A stretch of DNA of 31,384 nucleotides. It comes from Lachnospiraceae bacterium (GTDB lineage: Bacteria; Bacillota; Clostridia; Lachnospirales; Lachnospiraceae). The notes beneath the pieces were generated by a model. The model searched no databases. It had not been told where the DNA came from and saw only the letters and a program-made list of their open reading frames with translations. The position numbers and the translations under genes were made by a program. The first letter of the stretch is position 1. Every line of letters begins with the position of its first letter. This document shows, piece after piece, positions 8,084 through 16,766 of this stretch. The stretch covers positions 1 to 31,384 of the forward strand of contig VSOB01000041.1 of assembly GCA_009774625.1 (NCBI GenBank), read 5' to 3'.

Positions 8084-9298
8084 ATGGGAAAGCGGAAAGC
8101 AAAGCATATGGAACAGGAAGAAAAAACAGTATCAGAAGAAAAAAGAGAAGCGGCATATTTTGAAACGATGGAAGTAACAGGCGGCAGTCTGTATGTACAG
8201 CTATTGGACAAAAGGAGTCTGGCTGTGTTTCCTGCAGGACAGCAGGGGGCACGGCTTGTTACCATTGAAGAAGAGTACCGCTATAAACACTGTGCGGCAG
8301 ATGAAAGCAGACTGTACCTGGCGGACAATGACGGAAAGGCGTTTGTGGTCTACGGGGTGGAAAACGGGAAGCATACTGTGTACCCGTTGGACTGTCAGGA
8401 GAAGATTGACAATAATATACTGGCTGTGGAGAAGTATGGGACATGTGTGTTTGTGATCTCCCAGTACAAAGGGCTGATGTATCTGTTTGATACGGAACAG
8501 GAAACGCTGATGCGGGAGGATGGTTTGAGCCATTTGCTGGCGGAGCGGTTTGGAAAACAGGCGGAGTATATGCTCTGGTGCTGGCGGGCAGGCCGGATTT
8601 TATACATAAGGGCGTCTGCAGACGGGGAATGCGATATGTTCCTTTATGATATGGCGGAGCGGAAGGCAGAACGTGCGCCGGAAAACCTTTTTCCGGCCAA
8701 GATGGCTGCGGCCTGTATGTTTGAGGCTGCCGTCTATATTCTGGAGGATCAGAGTCATATCAGCATCCGGAAGCTGAATAGCCAGGCCAGAGAACCGGAA
8801 CGTATTTGTCTGACGGAGCTAGATCAGATGTTGCACAGGCAGGGGATCGAGCAGGTATTTTCCGCTTTGGCAGCGACAAAGAAAAATATTTGGCTGTTTC
8901 CGTCTGTATTTTGTGATGACATCTATATTTATGACAAAGAGACGGGCAATGTGGAGAAGCACGACGGCTATCCGCCGGACTTTGCCTATGATTCCGGGAA
9001 AAAATGGGCCAAAATATCAGAGATCAAAGAAAGGGAAGGCCATATTTATGTGGCGGCCCGTTTGTCCAATTATTATCTGGTGATTGACACGGAGAGCGGA
9101 ACCGGTGTCTGGGAACCGGCTTTCGTGACCGATCTGATCCCTTATTATATGGAAACGGCGCAGGAAAAGAAAGACAGCGCCATGTATGAGTGCAGAGATC
9201 TGTCGCTTGAGAGCTATCTGGAATATTTACCCCGGTATCAGCCCACTGTAAAGGAGTGGGAAAATGTCGGGGGACGGATATGGGAGAAGCTGAAATGA
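8084..9298 (+). CDS. Uncharacterised propeller-like protein
   Basis: About 404 residues with no family I recognise. The open frame extends far upstream inside the aminotransferase gene, but that part is a shadow; ATG 8084, 12 bases after the previous stop, is the first sensible start (ATG 8108 is an alternative). After a charged N terminus of about 25 residues the protein is a series of beta-strand-rich units with aromatic and acidic turns, such as SRLYLADNDGKAFVVY, GLMYLFDTEQETL, DDIYIYDKETGNVEKHDGY and GHIYVAARLSNYYLVID. These resemble blades of a beta-propeller. There is no signal peptide or membrane span. It is translationally coupled to the MBL-fold gene (ATGA overlap), suggesting a scaffold, sensor or binding role in the same step. 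Function unknown. Confidence 0.7.
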   Translation: MGKRKAKHMEQEEKTVSEEKREAAYFETMEVTGGSLYVQLLDKRSLAVFPAGQQGARLVTIEEEYRYKHCAADESRLYLADNDGKAFVVYGVENGKHTVYPLDCQEKIDNNILAVEKYGTCVFVISQYKGLMYLFDTEQETLMREDGLSHLLAERFGKQAEYMLWCWRAGRILYIRASADGECDMFLYDMAERKAERAPENLFPAKMAAACMFEAAVYILEDQSHISIRKLNSQAREPERICLTELDQMLHRQGIEQVFSALAATKKNIWLFPSVFCDDIYIYDKETGNVEKHDGYPPDFAYDSGKKWAKISEIKEREGHIYVAARLSNYYLVIDTESGTGVWEPAFVTDLIPYYMETAQEKKDSAMYECRDLSLESYLEYLPRYQPTVKEWENVGGRIWEKLK

Positions 9299-10065
9299 AT
9301 GATTTTGTGGCAAAGATTCAACATGCAGCATCGGGAAAAAACCATTTATTTTATACGGGGCAGGCAGGCTATATTTTGAAAAGCTGCAGCGGGCAGTTGC
9401 TGGGCCTGGACTTATATCTGTCGGAATGTGTGGAGCGGGTCGAGGGGCATATGGGCTTTAAGCGTCTGCTGCCCAGGCTTTTATCTCCGTTTGCGCTGGA
9501 GTTCGATGCAGTCGTGGCCACACATGCCCATTATGACCACTTTGACCCGGACGCTGTGCCTGGGCTTATGTCCAACCGGAAAACAAGATTGTTTGCTTCC
9601 ACAGGCTGCGCGGAGGAAGCAAAGCGGCTGTATCTGAAGGAAGAGCAGATCTCTTATGTGAAGCCGGGAGATGTGTGCCGGCCGGGGGATTTTACACTGG
9701 AGTTTGTCCCCTGCGATCATGGAAGCGCCGCAAGAGATGCGGTGGGGGTGGTGATCACTGTGGACAGCATCAGAATCTATATGGCCGGGGATACCTGTTT
9801 TCGCCCTGACCGGGTGGAAGCGCTGGCGGAGAAAGGGCCGTTTGATGTGATGATTGCACCGATCAACGGAGCGTTCGGCAATATGAACGAAGAGGAATGC
9901 GCCAGACTCAGCGGGGCACTGAGCCCGACTCTGACCATACCCAGTCATTATGGAATGTTTGCGTCGCATGGAGGCAGCCCCGGACTGTTTATGGAAGAAA
10001 TGGGGAAAATCTGCCCGGAGAATACATATCTGCTTATGACGCAGGGAGAGGGGATCACATTATGA
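9295..10065 (+). CDS. Metallo-beta-lactamase-fold hydrolase (UlaG-like)
   Basis: A 256-residue MBL-fold metal hydrolase. Counting from ATG 9295, the zinc-binding HxHxDH is H77-A-H79-Y-D81-H82. Further ligand segments are PCDHGS, YMAGDTCF and PSHYGMF. The overall pattern resembles UlaG-type lactonases, which open sugar lactones, but the substrate here is unknown. The start at 9295 overlaps the previous stop as ATGA and has GGGAGAAG at 9282-9289, which is better than the upstream in-frame ATG 9256. It also overlaps the next gene by ATGA, so propeller, MBL and ATP-grasp proteins are likely made together. A role in cleaving an ester, lactone or phosphodiester intermediate is inferred. Confidence 0.82.
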   Translation: MNDFVAKIQHAASGKNHLFYTGQAGYILKSCSGQLLGLDLYLSECVERVEGHMGFKRLLPRLLSPFALEFDAVVATHAHYDHFDPDAVPGLMSNRKTRLFASTGCAEEAKRLYLKEEQISYVKPGDVCRPGDFTLEFVPCDHGSAARDAVGVVITVDSIRIYMAGDTCFRPDRVEALAEKGPFDVMIAPINGAFGNMNEEECARLSGALSPTLTIPSHYGMFASHGGSPGLFMEEMGKICPENTYLLMTQGEGITL

Positions 10066-11366
10066 AAGACGATCTGAAAGGGAAAAAGCTGTTGATTCTG
10101 GGAGCAAACCCGGAAACCATCCCATTGGTGGAATGTGCCAATGAGATGGGCGTCCTGACATTGGTGACAAGCAACCGTGCATCGGATGCGGCCAAAGAGT
10201 ATGCCTGGAAGAGCTTTGAAACAGACGGTATGGATGTGCCGGGCATTGTGGCGCTGGCCAGAAAGGAAGAAGTGGACGGCATCCTGGTGGGAGTGGCGGA
10301 TATTCTGGTACCTGCTTACTGCAAGGCCTGTGATGCGCTGGGTTTTCACTGTTATGCCACCCAGGAGATCGTGGACGTGTTTTCCTACAAAGATGTATTT
10401 AAAGCCACCTGCGAAAGATTCGGCATACATGGGATACCGGAGTATTATCTGGATGCGGACCTGAAGGCGCGGGATCTTGCCAGAATCGAATATCCGGTCA
10501 TGGTAAAGCCGGTGGATAGCTGCAGCGGCATGGGGATGACGGTGTGCTTTACGGAAAAAGAGTTAGGGCCTGCAGTGGAGAAGGCACTGGCTGCCTCCAG
10601 AGTGAAACGCTTTGTGGTGGAAAAGTATATGCAGTGCGAGGACATGGGAATTTACTATACGTTCAAGGACGGTGTCTGCAGCGCTTCCTGTATCTATGAC
10701 AGATACACCACGGATGAGCAGAAGGGACTGAGCAGAGTCTGCCTGGGCGGGACCTATCCTTCCAAACATATCGGAGAATATTTCAGCCGTATGCACGAAA
10801 ATGCCTGCAGAATGTTTCAGACCATTGGGATCCGCAATGGGGTGCTGATGTTGTCGGCTTTTTATGATAAGGGAGAGTTTTATGTGTATGACACCGGATT
10901 CAGGCTGCAGGGAGAAGCGCCGCATCTGCTGATGAAGGCGGTGCAGGGATTTGACCAGCGGGAAATGCTAATCCGGTTTGCGTTAACAGGCTCGGAAGGG
11001 AATGTAGACCTGGAAGAGGCGGATGACCCTTATTTTCGGGGGAAATGGGCGGCCACCCTTTGGTTTTTGCTCAAAGAGGGGACCATCGGCAGTATCAGAG
11101 GGCTGGAAGCGATCGGAACAGACGCCCGTGTGGTTGCGAATGTACAGAGATTATATGAGGGAGATCATGTACCGGGTCAGTGGATCGGCACGGAAAAGCA
11201 GGTGATGACCCGGCTGTATCTGGTATGTGACAGCAAACAGGAGCTGGCGGATGCCCTGACAGAGTATATGCGGAAGGTGGAAGTGCTGGATCAGGAAAAA
11301 CGCAGTATGCTTCTGCAGGGATTTCAGGTGGGAAAAGCGTTGGAGATGGACGGATATGACAGATAA
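10062..11366 (+). CDS. ATP-grasp-family ligase
   Basis: A 434-residue ATP-grasp protein, a family that joins a carboxylate to an amine, thiol or other nucleophile through an acyl-phosphate. The N-terminal pre-ATP-grasp Rossmann part starts KKLLILGANPETIPLV. The ATP-binding core shows YPVMVKPVDSCSGMGM at 144-159 with K149, then VVEKYM at 185-190 and an FRLQGEAPHLL segment near the metal site. The start at ATG 10062 is fixed by the ATGA overlap with the MBL gene; the longer upstream frame is a shadow. Next to an aminotransferase, it could attach an amino acid or other acid to an amino sugar. That is inference; carboxylase or carbamoyl-phosphate-type chemistry is an alternative. Confidence 0.82.
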   Translation: MKDDLKGKKLLILGANPETIPLVECANEMGVLTLVTSNRASDAAKEYAWKSFETDGMDVPGIVALARKEEVDGILVGVADILVPAYCKACDALGFHCYATQEIVDVFSYKDVFKATCERFGIHGIPEYYLDADLKARDLARIEYPVMVKPVDSCSGMGMTVCFTEKELGPAVEKALAASRVKRFVVEKYMQCEDMGIYYTFKDGVCSASCIYDRYTTDEQKGLSRVCLGGTYPSKHIGEYFSRMHENACRMFQTIGIRNGVLMLSAFYDKGEFYVYDTGFRLQGEAPHLLMKAVQGFDQREMLIRFALTGSEGNVDLEEADDPYFRGKWAATLWFLLKEGTIGSIRGLEAIGTDARVVANVQRLYEGDHVPGQWIGTEKQVMTRLYLVCDSKQELADALTEYMRKVEVLDQEKRSMLLQGFQVGKALEMDGYDR

Positions 11367-12126
11367 AAGATTAGAGGGGAAGGTTATCGTGGTATCCGGA
11401 GGTACGAAGGGTGTGGGCCGGGCGGCTGCGGAGGAGTATGCCAGAGAAGGGGCCAGAGTGGTGATCGGGGGCCGGGATGAAAAAGCGGCGCTCCAGTCCG
11501 TTCGGATGATGCAGATCTATGGAAGCGAAGGCATCTTTGTCCCTACGCAGTTGGAGCGCGTGGAGGACTGCAGAAATCTGATTGACGAGGCAGTAAGAGA
11601 GTATGGCAGAATCGACGGTTTCTTTAACTATGCAGGGATCACCCCGGTATCCGGACTGGATACCTGTGATGAGGAAACGTTTGACCGGGTGATGGACATC
11701 AATTTCCGGGCCTGTTTTTTCTGCTGTCAGCAGGCAGTCCGGTATATGAGAGAGCAGGGAGGCGGTTCGATCATACTGACCGGTTCCGCCCATGCCTGGG
11801 GCGGACAGAAGGACAGAGCGGCTTATGCCTGTTCCAAAGGCGTACTGCTGACATTGATGGAACACATTTCCCATAACTATGCATCGGAGCGGATCCGGTG
11901 CAATTATCTGACACTGGGCTGGACCCCCACTGAGGGAGAGGTGGCTTTCCGTATGACGCAGGGCATGTCGGAGTCAGAGCTGCGCAGCCAGGCGGCGGGT
12001 ATCCTGCCGATGGGCCGGATGCTGGAACGCTCCGATTATCTGGAGGCTTTGGTCTATCTGATGTCAGATGCATCGGCTATGATGACAGGTAGCACTTTCC
12101 GGATTACGGCAGGAGAGTATATCTGA
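11356..12126 (+). CDS. Short-chain dehydrogenase/reductase (SDR)
   Basis: A 256-residue classical SDR, an NAD(P)-dependent alcohol/ketone oxidoreductase. The cofactor loop is GGTKGVG at 15-21, the structural NNAG motif appears as NYAG at 91-94, and the catalytic set is S144, Y157 and K161 (YACSK). The C terminus (LMSDASAMMTGSTFRI) is typical of FabG-like enzymes. It overlaps the ATP-grasp gene by 11 bases and ends this sub-operon; the next gene begins after a 59-base gap and a shift to AT-rich DNA. It probably oxidises or reduces a sugar or acyl intermediate for the locus; substrate unknown. Confidence 0.88.
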   Translation: MTDKRLEGKVIVVSGGTKGVGRAAAEEYAREGARVVIGGRDEKAALQSVRMMQIYGSEGIFVPTQLERVEDCRNLIDEAVREYGRIDGFFNYAGITPVSGLDTCDEETFDRVMDINFRACFFCCQQAVRYMREQGGGSIILTGSAHAWGGQKDRAAYACSKGVLLTLMEHISHNYASERIRCNYLTLGWTPTEGEVAFRMTQGMSESELRSQAAGILPMGRMLERSDYLEALVYLMSDASAMMTGSTFRITAGEYI

Positions 12127-12135
12127 CAGACAGCT

Positions 12136-12166
12136 TTGCAGGGACAGAACCGGGAAGCACTATAAA
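12136..12166 (+). promoter_or_regulatory. Candidate weak promoter before the AT-rich block
   Basis: In the 59-base gap after the SDR gene, TTGCAG (12136-12141) and TATAAA (12161-12166) are spaced by 19 bases, longer than the ideal 17. A perfect AGGAGGG ribosome binding site follows before ATG 12186. Together with the composition shift here this may be a promoter that came with the transferred block. Assigned by motif only. Confidence 0.25.
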
Positions 12167-12185
12167 ACACAGGAGGGAAAATAGT

Positions 12186-13268
12186 ATGCTGGAACATTTG
12201 CCTGAAAATCTGATGGAACAAGCGGTTGTGGAGTTGAAACACAGCGATATTCCGGTATTTATATTTGGCGGGGCAAAACTTGCCAGAAAAATCAAACAGT
12301 TTTTAGATGACAGGGGTATTGAAATTCAGGGTTTTTTAATCAACAGAAAATATTGGGATGATACATCAGACAGTTTGTATGGTTGTCCTGTTTATGTGTT
12401 TGAGGATTATCTGGTTCACAATCGTTGTAATTTGATTGTAGCTTTTGCAGGATTTGATGAGGCACAGATTACGCAATACAGAGATCAGATTCATAAATTG
12501 TATGTATTGGACTTTATTGGGGCTCTTTGCATGGAACATTACTACAATTCTCTATCTAAGGAATTTTATCAAAATAACATAGAGAAGTTCCAATGGGTGG
12601 AAGATCATCTTTGCGACGAAAAATCCAAAAGGGCATATGAGGCGTTTATCGTTCAGAGGATGTCAGGAAGATACAGTAAGGAAGAATATGAGTCTGATCA
12701 GTATTTTCCGGATGATATTATTTGCCTGAAAGAAAATGAAGTATTTGTGGATTGTGGTGCATATCAGGGAGAATCTGCTGTTGATTTCATTGCCCATATG
12801 AAAAAACAGGGAATTAAGAAGTACAAAAAGATTATCTGTGTGGAAGCAGACCGGGAAAACGCTGAAAAAATGCAGGAAGCAATGGGACAATACGAAAATG
12901 TGGAAATAGTATTTGCAGGTGTATGGGATAAGACAGGCCATATGAGTATGGTTTCCGGTTACGGAAGAACGTCCAGAATCGTTGCAGACGGGGCTGATCA
13001 GGTCAGGGTGGAAACGATAGATTCTCTTTTACAGGGAGAAGAGGCAACTTATATTAAAATGGATGTGGAAGGTTCGGAATTGAAAGCACTTTATGGAGCT
13101 GAAAAAACAATCCGGGAATACAAACCCAAACTGGCGATCTGCATGTATCATAAACCGGAAGATCTGATTGAAATTCCTGCTTATATTAACACTATAAGAA
13201 ATGATTATAAATTTTATGTCAGAAACCATAGTCAGTATGGCATTGAGACAGTTTTATATGCGGTCTGA
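12186..13268 (+). CDS. FkbM-family methyltransferase with N-terminal Rossmann-like module
   Basis: A 360-residue protein. Residues about 20-95 (IPVFIFGGAKLARKI, then GFLINRKYWDD and LIVAFAGFDE) form the accessory nucleotide-binding-like module seen in other proteins of this locus. Residues from 185 are an FkbM-type SAM-dependent methyltransferase: FVDCGAYQGES at 187-197, CVEADRE around 218-224 and the family hallmark KMDVEGSE at 291-298, then AICMYHKPEDL. FkbM enzymes O-methylate sugars or polyketides. The gene starts after a perfect AGGAGGG site and is clearly richer in A and T than the preceding genes: line 12721-12780 has 25 G or C in 60 by hand count. It is likely a glycan O-methyltransferase. 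Confidence 0.85.
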   Translation: MLEHLPENLMEQAVVELKHSDIPVFIFGGAKLARKIKQFLDDRGIEIQGFLINRKYWDDTSDSLYGCPVYVFEDYLVHNRCNLIVAFAGFDEAQITQYRDQIHKLYVLDFIGALCMEHYYNSLSKEFYQNNIEKFQWVEDHLCDEKSKRAYEAFIVQRMSGRYSKEEYESDQYFPDDIICLKENEVFVDCGAYQGESAVDFIAHMKKQGIKKYKKIICVEADRENAEKMQEAMGQYENVEIVFAGVWDKTGHMSMVSGYGRTSRIVADGADQVRVETIDSLLQGEEATYIKMDVEGSELKALYGAEKTIREYKPKLAICMYHKPEDLIEIPAYINTIRNDYKFYVRNHSQYGIETVLYAV

Positions 13269-13292
13269 ACGGTGTATACAGAAAGGGAAGAA

Positions 13293-14216
13293 ATGACGGA
13301 AGCTGATCGGATTTATCAGGAGGGGTGGCTGCCGGAAGCATTTTGGAAGGAAAAGGTAAGCTGCGGTTATACAATATCTGCAAATATGAAAAAGGTATGG
13401 GCGATAGAGTTGGATCTCTATAAGGAATTTGCCAGGGTGTGTGAAAAAAACGGTTTGATATATTTTACAGATGGAGGCACTACTTTAGGCGCTGTAAGAC
13501 ATGGTGGATTTATACCATGGGATGATGATTTGGATGTGTGCATGCCAAGAAGTTCCTATGAGAGACTTAAAAATCTGGCGTCGGAATTTAAAAGTCCGTA
13601 CTTTTTACAGAACGCACATACAGATCCGGAGTATGGATATTCTTTTATGCGTCTGAGAAATGAGAATACAACAGCAGATACCAGACGTTTCAGTACGTGC
13701 AGATTCAATCATGGGATTTTCATAGACATTTTTCCTCTGGATAAAGTAACACAGGAAGATTATTTGCCCAGACGGGAAAAAATACATGAACTGATAATGG
13801 CAAATTCGGCATATATGAGGCGTAATTTTCATAATAAGTCTGAGCGGGATCAGGCTATTATCTCACAGTATTATAACAGGGAGGCAGCGCCTGCAGATAT
13901 ATTTAAAGAGATAGAAAAGGTGGCAATGCAGGATGAAGAAACAGAAACAGATTATATATCTTTGATTGTTTCCACCCAGTATGACGCTTCCAGGAAAATA
14001 TGGCCCAAAGAGATTTTCACTGCTTATGTGGAAAAAGAGTTTGAGAGTATCAGGGTTCGTATTCCGGCAGGGTATGATAAACAGTTACATATTTATTTTG
14101 GTGATTATATGGAATATCCGCCGGTTGAGATGAGAAAGGGATGTCATGACATCCATTATTATCCGGATGTTCCATATCGTGAATTTTTGCGGGAACGTTA
14201 CCATTTACAATTTTGA
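13293..14216 (+). CDS. licD: LicD-family phosphotransferase
   Basis: A LicD-family protein of 307 residues from ATG 13293 (GGGAAG upstream; GTG 13272 has no ribosome binding site). LicD proteins are nucleotidyltransferase-fold enzymes that move phosphocholine or a similar CDP-linked group onto a glycan. The signature GGTTLGAVRHGGFIPWDDD begins at residue 61, with acidic metal-binding residues D77, D78, D79 and D81. It is followed by FLQNAHTDPEYGYSFMRLR and GIFIDIFPLD, both typical of the family. It sits directly before a LicC-like nucleotidyltransferase, the expected supplier of the CDP donor. No choline kinase (LicA) or choline transporter is nearby, so the moved group may not be choline. 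Confidence 0.88.
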   Translation: MTEADRIYQEGWLPEAFWKEKVSCGYTISANMKKVWAIELDLYKEFARVCEKNGLIYFTDGGTTLGAVRHGGFIPWDDDLDVCMPRSSYERLKNLASEFKSPYFLQNAHTDPEYGYSFMRLRNENTTADTRRFSTCRFNHGIFIDIFPLDKVTQEDYLPRREKIHELIMANSAYMRRNFHNKSERDQAIISQYYNREAAPADIFKEIEKVAMQDEETETDYISLIVSTQYDASRKIWPKEIFTAYVEKEFESIRVRIPAGYDKQLHIYFGDYMEYPPVEMRKGCHDIHYYPDVPYREFLRERYHLQF

Positions 14217-14228
14217 GGGGAACAGAAC

Positions 14229-14966
14229 ATGTATGCGATTATCTTAGCAGCGGGCAAGGGCAGTCGTCTGCAGCCTTTTACCGAAACGATGCCGAAATGT
14301 ATGGTAGAAATAAAAAATAAACCGTTGATTTTTCATACATTGGATCATTTGTCGGCCAGCGGAAAAGTTGACAAAGTGATTATTGTATGCGGATATATGG
14401 CTGATATGGTTCAGGACAGTGTAGGTGGATCTTATCAGGGAATGGAAATTGAATATATAATAAATCAAAACTATGAAACGACAAATAATGTCTATTCATT
14501 GTATTTGGCGAAAGATTATGTGAATGCAGACTGTCTGCTTCTGGAATGCGATTTGTATTATCAGAAAAATGTAATGGATATGATAATGAGCGGTGAAGCA
14601 GACTGCAATATTCTGGTAAGCCCATATAATAAAGATACGATGGATGGAACGATAATTCTGGCAGAAAACGGACAGGCCAGAGAGTTGCTGATCAAAGCAC
14701 ATCAGGATACGTCCAGGGATTATGGAGATGCTTATAAAACGGTCAATATTTATAAATTTCAACAGGATTTTCTGACCAGGAAGCTGATGCCTGCTCTGGA
14801 GCTTTATGTTAAAACCGGAAATTTGCAAAGCTATTATGAACTGGTATTAGGCTCATTGATTTATTTCAGAAATGACAATATACAGTTATGTGTGGTCGAT
14901 GAGCGAAGTTGGTATGAAATAGATGATTATAAAGATTATGAAAGAGCGAATCAGTCTTTATTTTAG
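14229..14966 (+). CDS. LicC-like phospho-alcohol nucleotidyltransferase
   Basis: A 245-residue nucleotidyltransferase of the GT-A-like NTP-transferase fold. The signature LAAGKGSRLQPFT at residues 6-18, MPKCMVEIKNKPLI, and the metal-site segment LLLECDLYY match LicC-type CTP:phosphocholine cytidylyltransferases. It most likely makes the CDP-activated group used by the LicD-family protein 12 bases upstream. Good GAGGGGA site before ATG 14229. The internal ALELYVKTGNLQSYYELVLG and the C-terminal YEIDDYKDY are also seen in LicC-like and aminoethylphosphonate cytidylyltransferases, so the substrate could be phosphocholine, phosphoethanolamine or another phospho-alcohol. AT-rich like its neighbours. 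Confidence 0.82.
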   Translation: MYAIILAAGKGSRLQPFTETMPKCMVEIKNKPLIFHTLDHLSASGKVDKVIIVCGYMADMVQDSVGGSYQGMEIEYIINQNYETTNNVYSLYLAKDYVNADCLLLECDLYYQKNVMDMIMSGEADCNILVSPYNKDTMDGTIILAENGQARELLIKAHQDTSRDYGDAYKTVNIYKFQQDFLTRKLMPALELYVKTGNLQSYYELVLGSLIYFRNDNIQLCVVDERSWYEIDDYKDYERANQSLF

Positions 14967-14983
14967 ACAGAAAGGAAAAGTCT

Positions 14984-15874
14984 ATGGAAACAGCTTATTT
15001 ACATAATGAATTTTCTTTTTGTATGCATTCCTGTGGGTTGATACATGGTTTGATTTTTACCAATTCACTGGAAGCAGTGGAATACTGGTATGAGCGGGGA
15101 GTCAGGATATTTGAAGCGGACGTGGACCGTACATGGGACGATGAATTTGTTGCCTGCCATGACTTTGTAAAAGAGACATTTCAAAAGATGGAAATAGAAG
15201 AGATACCGGAACAATGTACTTGCGGATGGTTTCTGAATCAGAAATTGTATAAAAAGTCAACAGGCGGTTTAACCCCAATGTCATTAGAGGATATCATAAA
15301 ACTGCTTCAGAGATATCCGGACAGTCTTTTTATGATCGATCCCAAAGTCTACAGTTATCGTGAAACTTGTCTGCTTCTGGATAAAATAAAATATTATATT
15401 GAAACCTTGGGCATTGATGGGAAGCGTATTATTTTTGAAACGTACAATGAAGAGATGATTCAGGCATTGCAGAATTATAAAGGACTTTTACAATATCAGT
15501 ATTGTGTGGATGATGAAAGAGAAACAGAATCCACCGACAAGATAAGAAAATGGGAATTGGGAAAACTGATCAGATTTTTAAAAGAAAATGATATTGGCAT
15601 ATTATCTTATCCGTGGAAATATGCAGTTGAGGAATTGGAAAAACTGAAACAACTGAAAGAAGAAGGATTTTTTATTTTTTCCAGGACCAAAAATGATATT
15701 TTCTCAGATTTATTAAAAAAAGCTGGTATAGACGTCAATATTATTGATTCACTGGTGACAGAGGCACAGAGGGAAGAATTGAAGGCATACAGGGATGGAT
15801 ATTTAGAGCAATATGGCATTCTGGTCGAAAATATATTTGGTGATCAAAACTTTACGGGAGAAAGTTTGAAATGA
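14984..15874 (+). CDS. GDPD-like phosphodiesterase (glycerophosphodiester phosphodiesterase fold)
   Basis: A 296-residue protein of the GDPD/PI-PLC-like TIM-barrel group, which cuts phosphodiester bonds. The family HRG, PENT, ExDv and HD positions appear here as H15-S-C-G18, N27-S-L-E30, E44-A-D46 and H59-D60, so both catalytic histidines and the acidic metal ligands are kept although HRG and PENT are altered. FMIDPKVY around 125-132 is the next barrel strand with its acidic residue. No signal peptide is present, so it acts in the cytosol. Between LicC/LicD-like genes and the DUF115-like gene, it may supply the phospho-alcohol or edit a phosphodiester decoration. It overlaps the next gene by ATGA. 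Confidence 0.75.
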   Translation: METAYLHNEFSFCMHSCGLIHGLIFTNSLEAVEYWYERGVRIFEADVDRTWDDEFVACHDFVKETFQKMEIEEIPEQCTCGWFLNQKLYKKSTGGLTPMSLEDIIKLLQRYPDSLFMIDPKVYSYRETCLLLDKIKYYIETLGIDGKRIIFETYNEEMIQALQNYKGLLQYQYCVDDERETESTDKIRKWELGKLIRFLKENDIGILSYPWKYAVEELEKLKQLKEEGFFIFSRTKNDIFSDLLKKAGIDVNIIDSLVTEAQREELKAYRDGYLEQYGILVENIFGDQNFTGESLK

Positions 15875-16728
15875 ATGATTTCTTAGGAAAACAGACAAAT
15901 AAGTTTTGGAATTTTTTAGAGAACAATCAAAAACGGATCCGGCATATACTGGGAACGGATGTGATTATTGACCGGCTGGCCATGTTAACGGATATTTATA
16001 TGCCGGCTATGGTACAGCATCAGAAGATTTTTCCCAAATACAAAGGTATTTATAAAGGAAAAACAGTCGTGATTACGGGAACCGGACCTACTCTTGCTTA
16101 TTATAAACCTATGCCGGACTGTATCCATATGGGAGTGAATGATTCTATATACAGAGAAGATATTCCCTATGATTATATGTTTGTGGCGGACTGGTGCGAT
16201 CAAACGGAATTATTTGAGAAAATATTTTCCCGTGGACATGATCTGAAAAAGTTTTTTGCCATTAATTACAGAAAAGATGTAAGCAGAAATGCCCTGATTC
16301 CGGAGTATCAGAGGGACAGGGAAGGTGTGGAAACCATATATGTGGACAGCCATGACCCCGCAATATACGGGATGAAATATGAAAAGAACAGAAAATTTAT
16401 ATTTCCGTTGGATTTGTCGGTTTCACCCTTCAGATCTTATGGAACTTTTCTGTATTGTGTATTTCAGTTCGCTTTATGGACCCATCCCGACAAAATCTAT
16501 ATCGTTGGGGCAGATTGTTACGGGCGGGGACAACATATGAAAGGACTGAATGTAAAAGGGAAGGTTTATGATTACAGTGCGTATGTCAAACCGTGGCGCA
16601 GATTAAAAGAGTTTGCGCAATGGAATTATCCGGATATAGAGATTGTTTCGGTGAATCCTGTAGGGCTGCGGGGCATTTTCAGGGATGAGTATACGGAAGC
16701 ATATCAGAACCGAAACAAAAAGGCATAA
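15871..16728 (+). CDS. DUF115 / sialyltransferase-like protein (putative nonulosonate transferase)
   Basis: A 285-residue protein with the layout shared by DUF115 (motility accessory factor-like) proteins and Cst-type (GT42) sialyltransferases: a nucleotide-binding start VVITGTGPTL at 66-75, GVNDS at 88-92, a middle FVADW, and the later pair YGTFLYCVFQFALW and DKIYIVGADCYG. DUF115 proteins are implicated in adding nonulosonic acids to flagellin; GT42 enzymes transfer sialic acid. The adjacent neuB makes either reading plausible. It is translationally coupled to the GDPD-like gene by ATGA and is AT-rich like that block. Assignment to one of the two families needs a profile search. Confidence 0.65.
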   Translation: MNDFLGKQTNKFWNFLENNQKRIRHILGTDVIIDRLAMLTDIYMPAMVQHQKIFPKYKGIYKGKTVVITGTGPTLAYYKPMPDCIHMGVNDSIYREDIPYDYMFVADWCDQTELFEKIFSRGHDLKKFFAINYRKDVSRNALIPEYQRDREGVETIYVDSHDPAIYGMKYEKNRKFIFPLDLSVSPFRSYGTFLYCVFQFALWTHPDKIYIVGADCYGRGQHMKGLNVKGKVYDYSAYVKPWRRLKEFAQWNYPDIEIVSVNPVGLRGIFRDEYTEAYQNRNKKA

Positions 16729-16766
16729 AAAATGATCTGTCAGATCGGCAGAGAAAGAGGAAAATC

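Noticed and set aside
9897..10061. Upstream extension of the ATP-grasp gene
   Set aside because: It overlaps the end of the MBL-fold gene; ATG 10062 with the ATGA overlap gives the normal N terminus.
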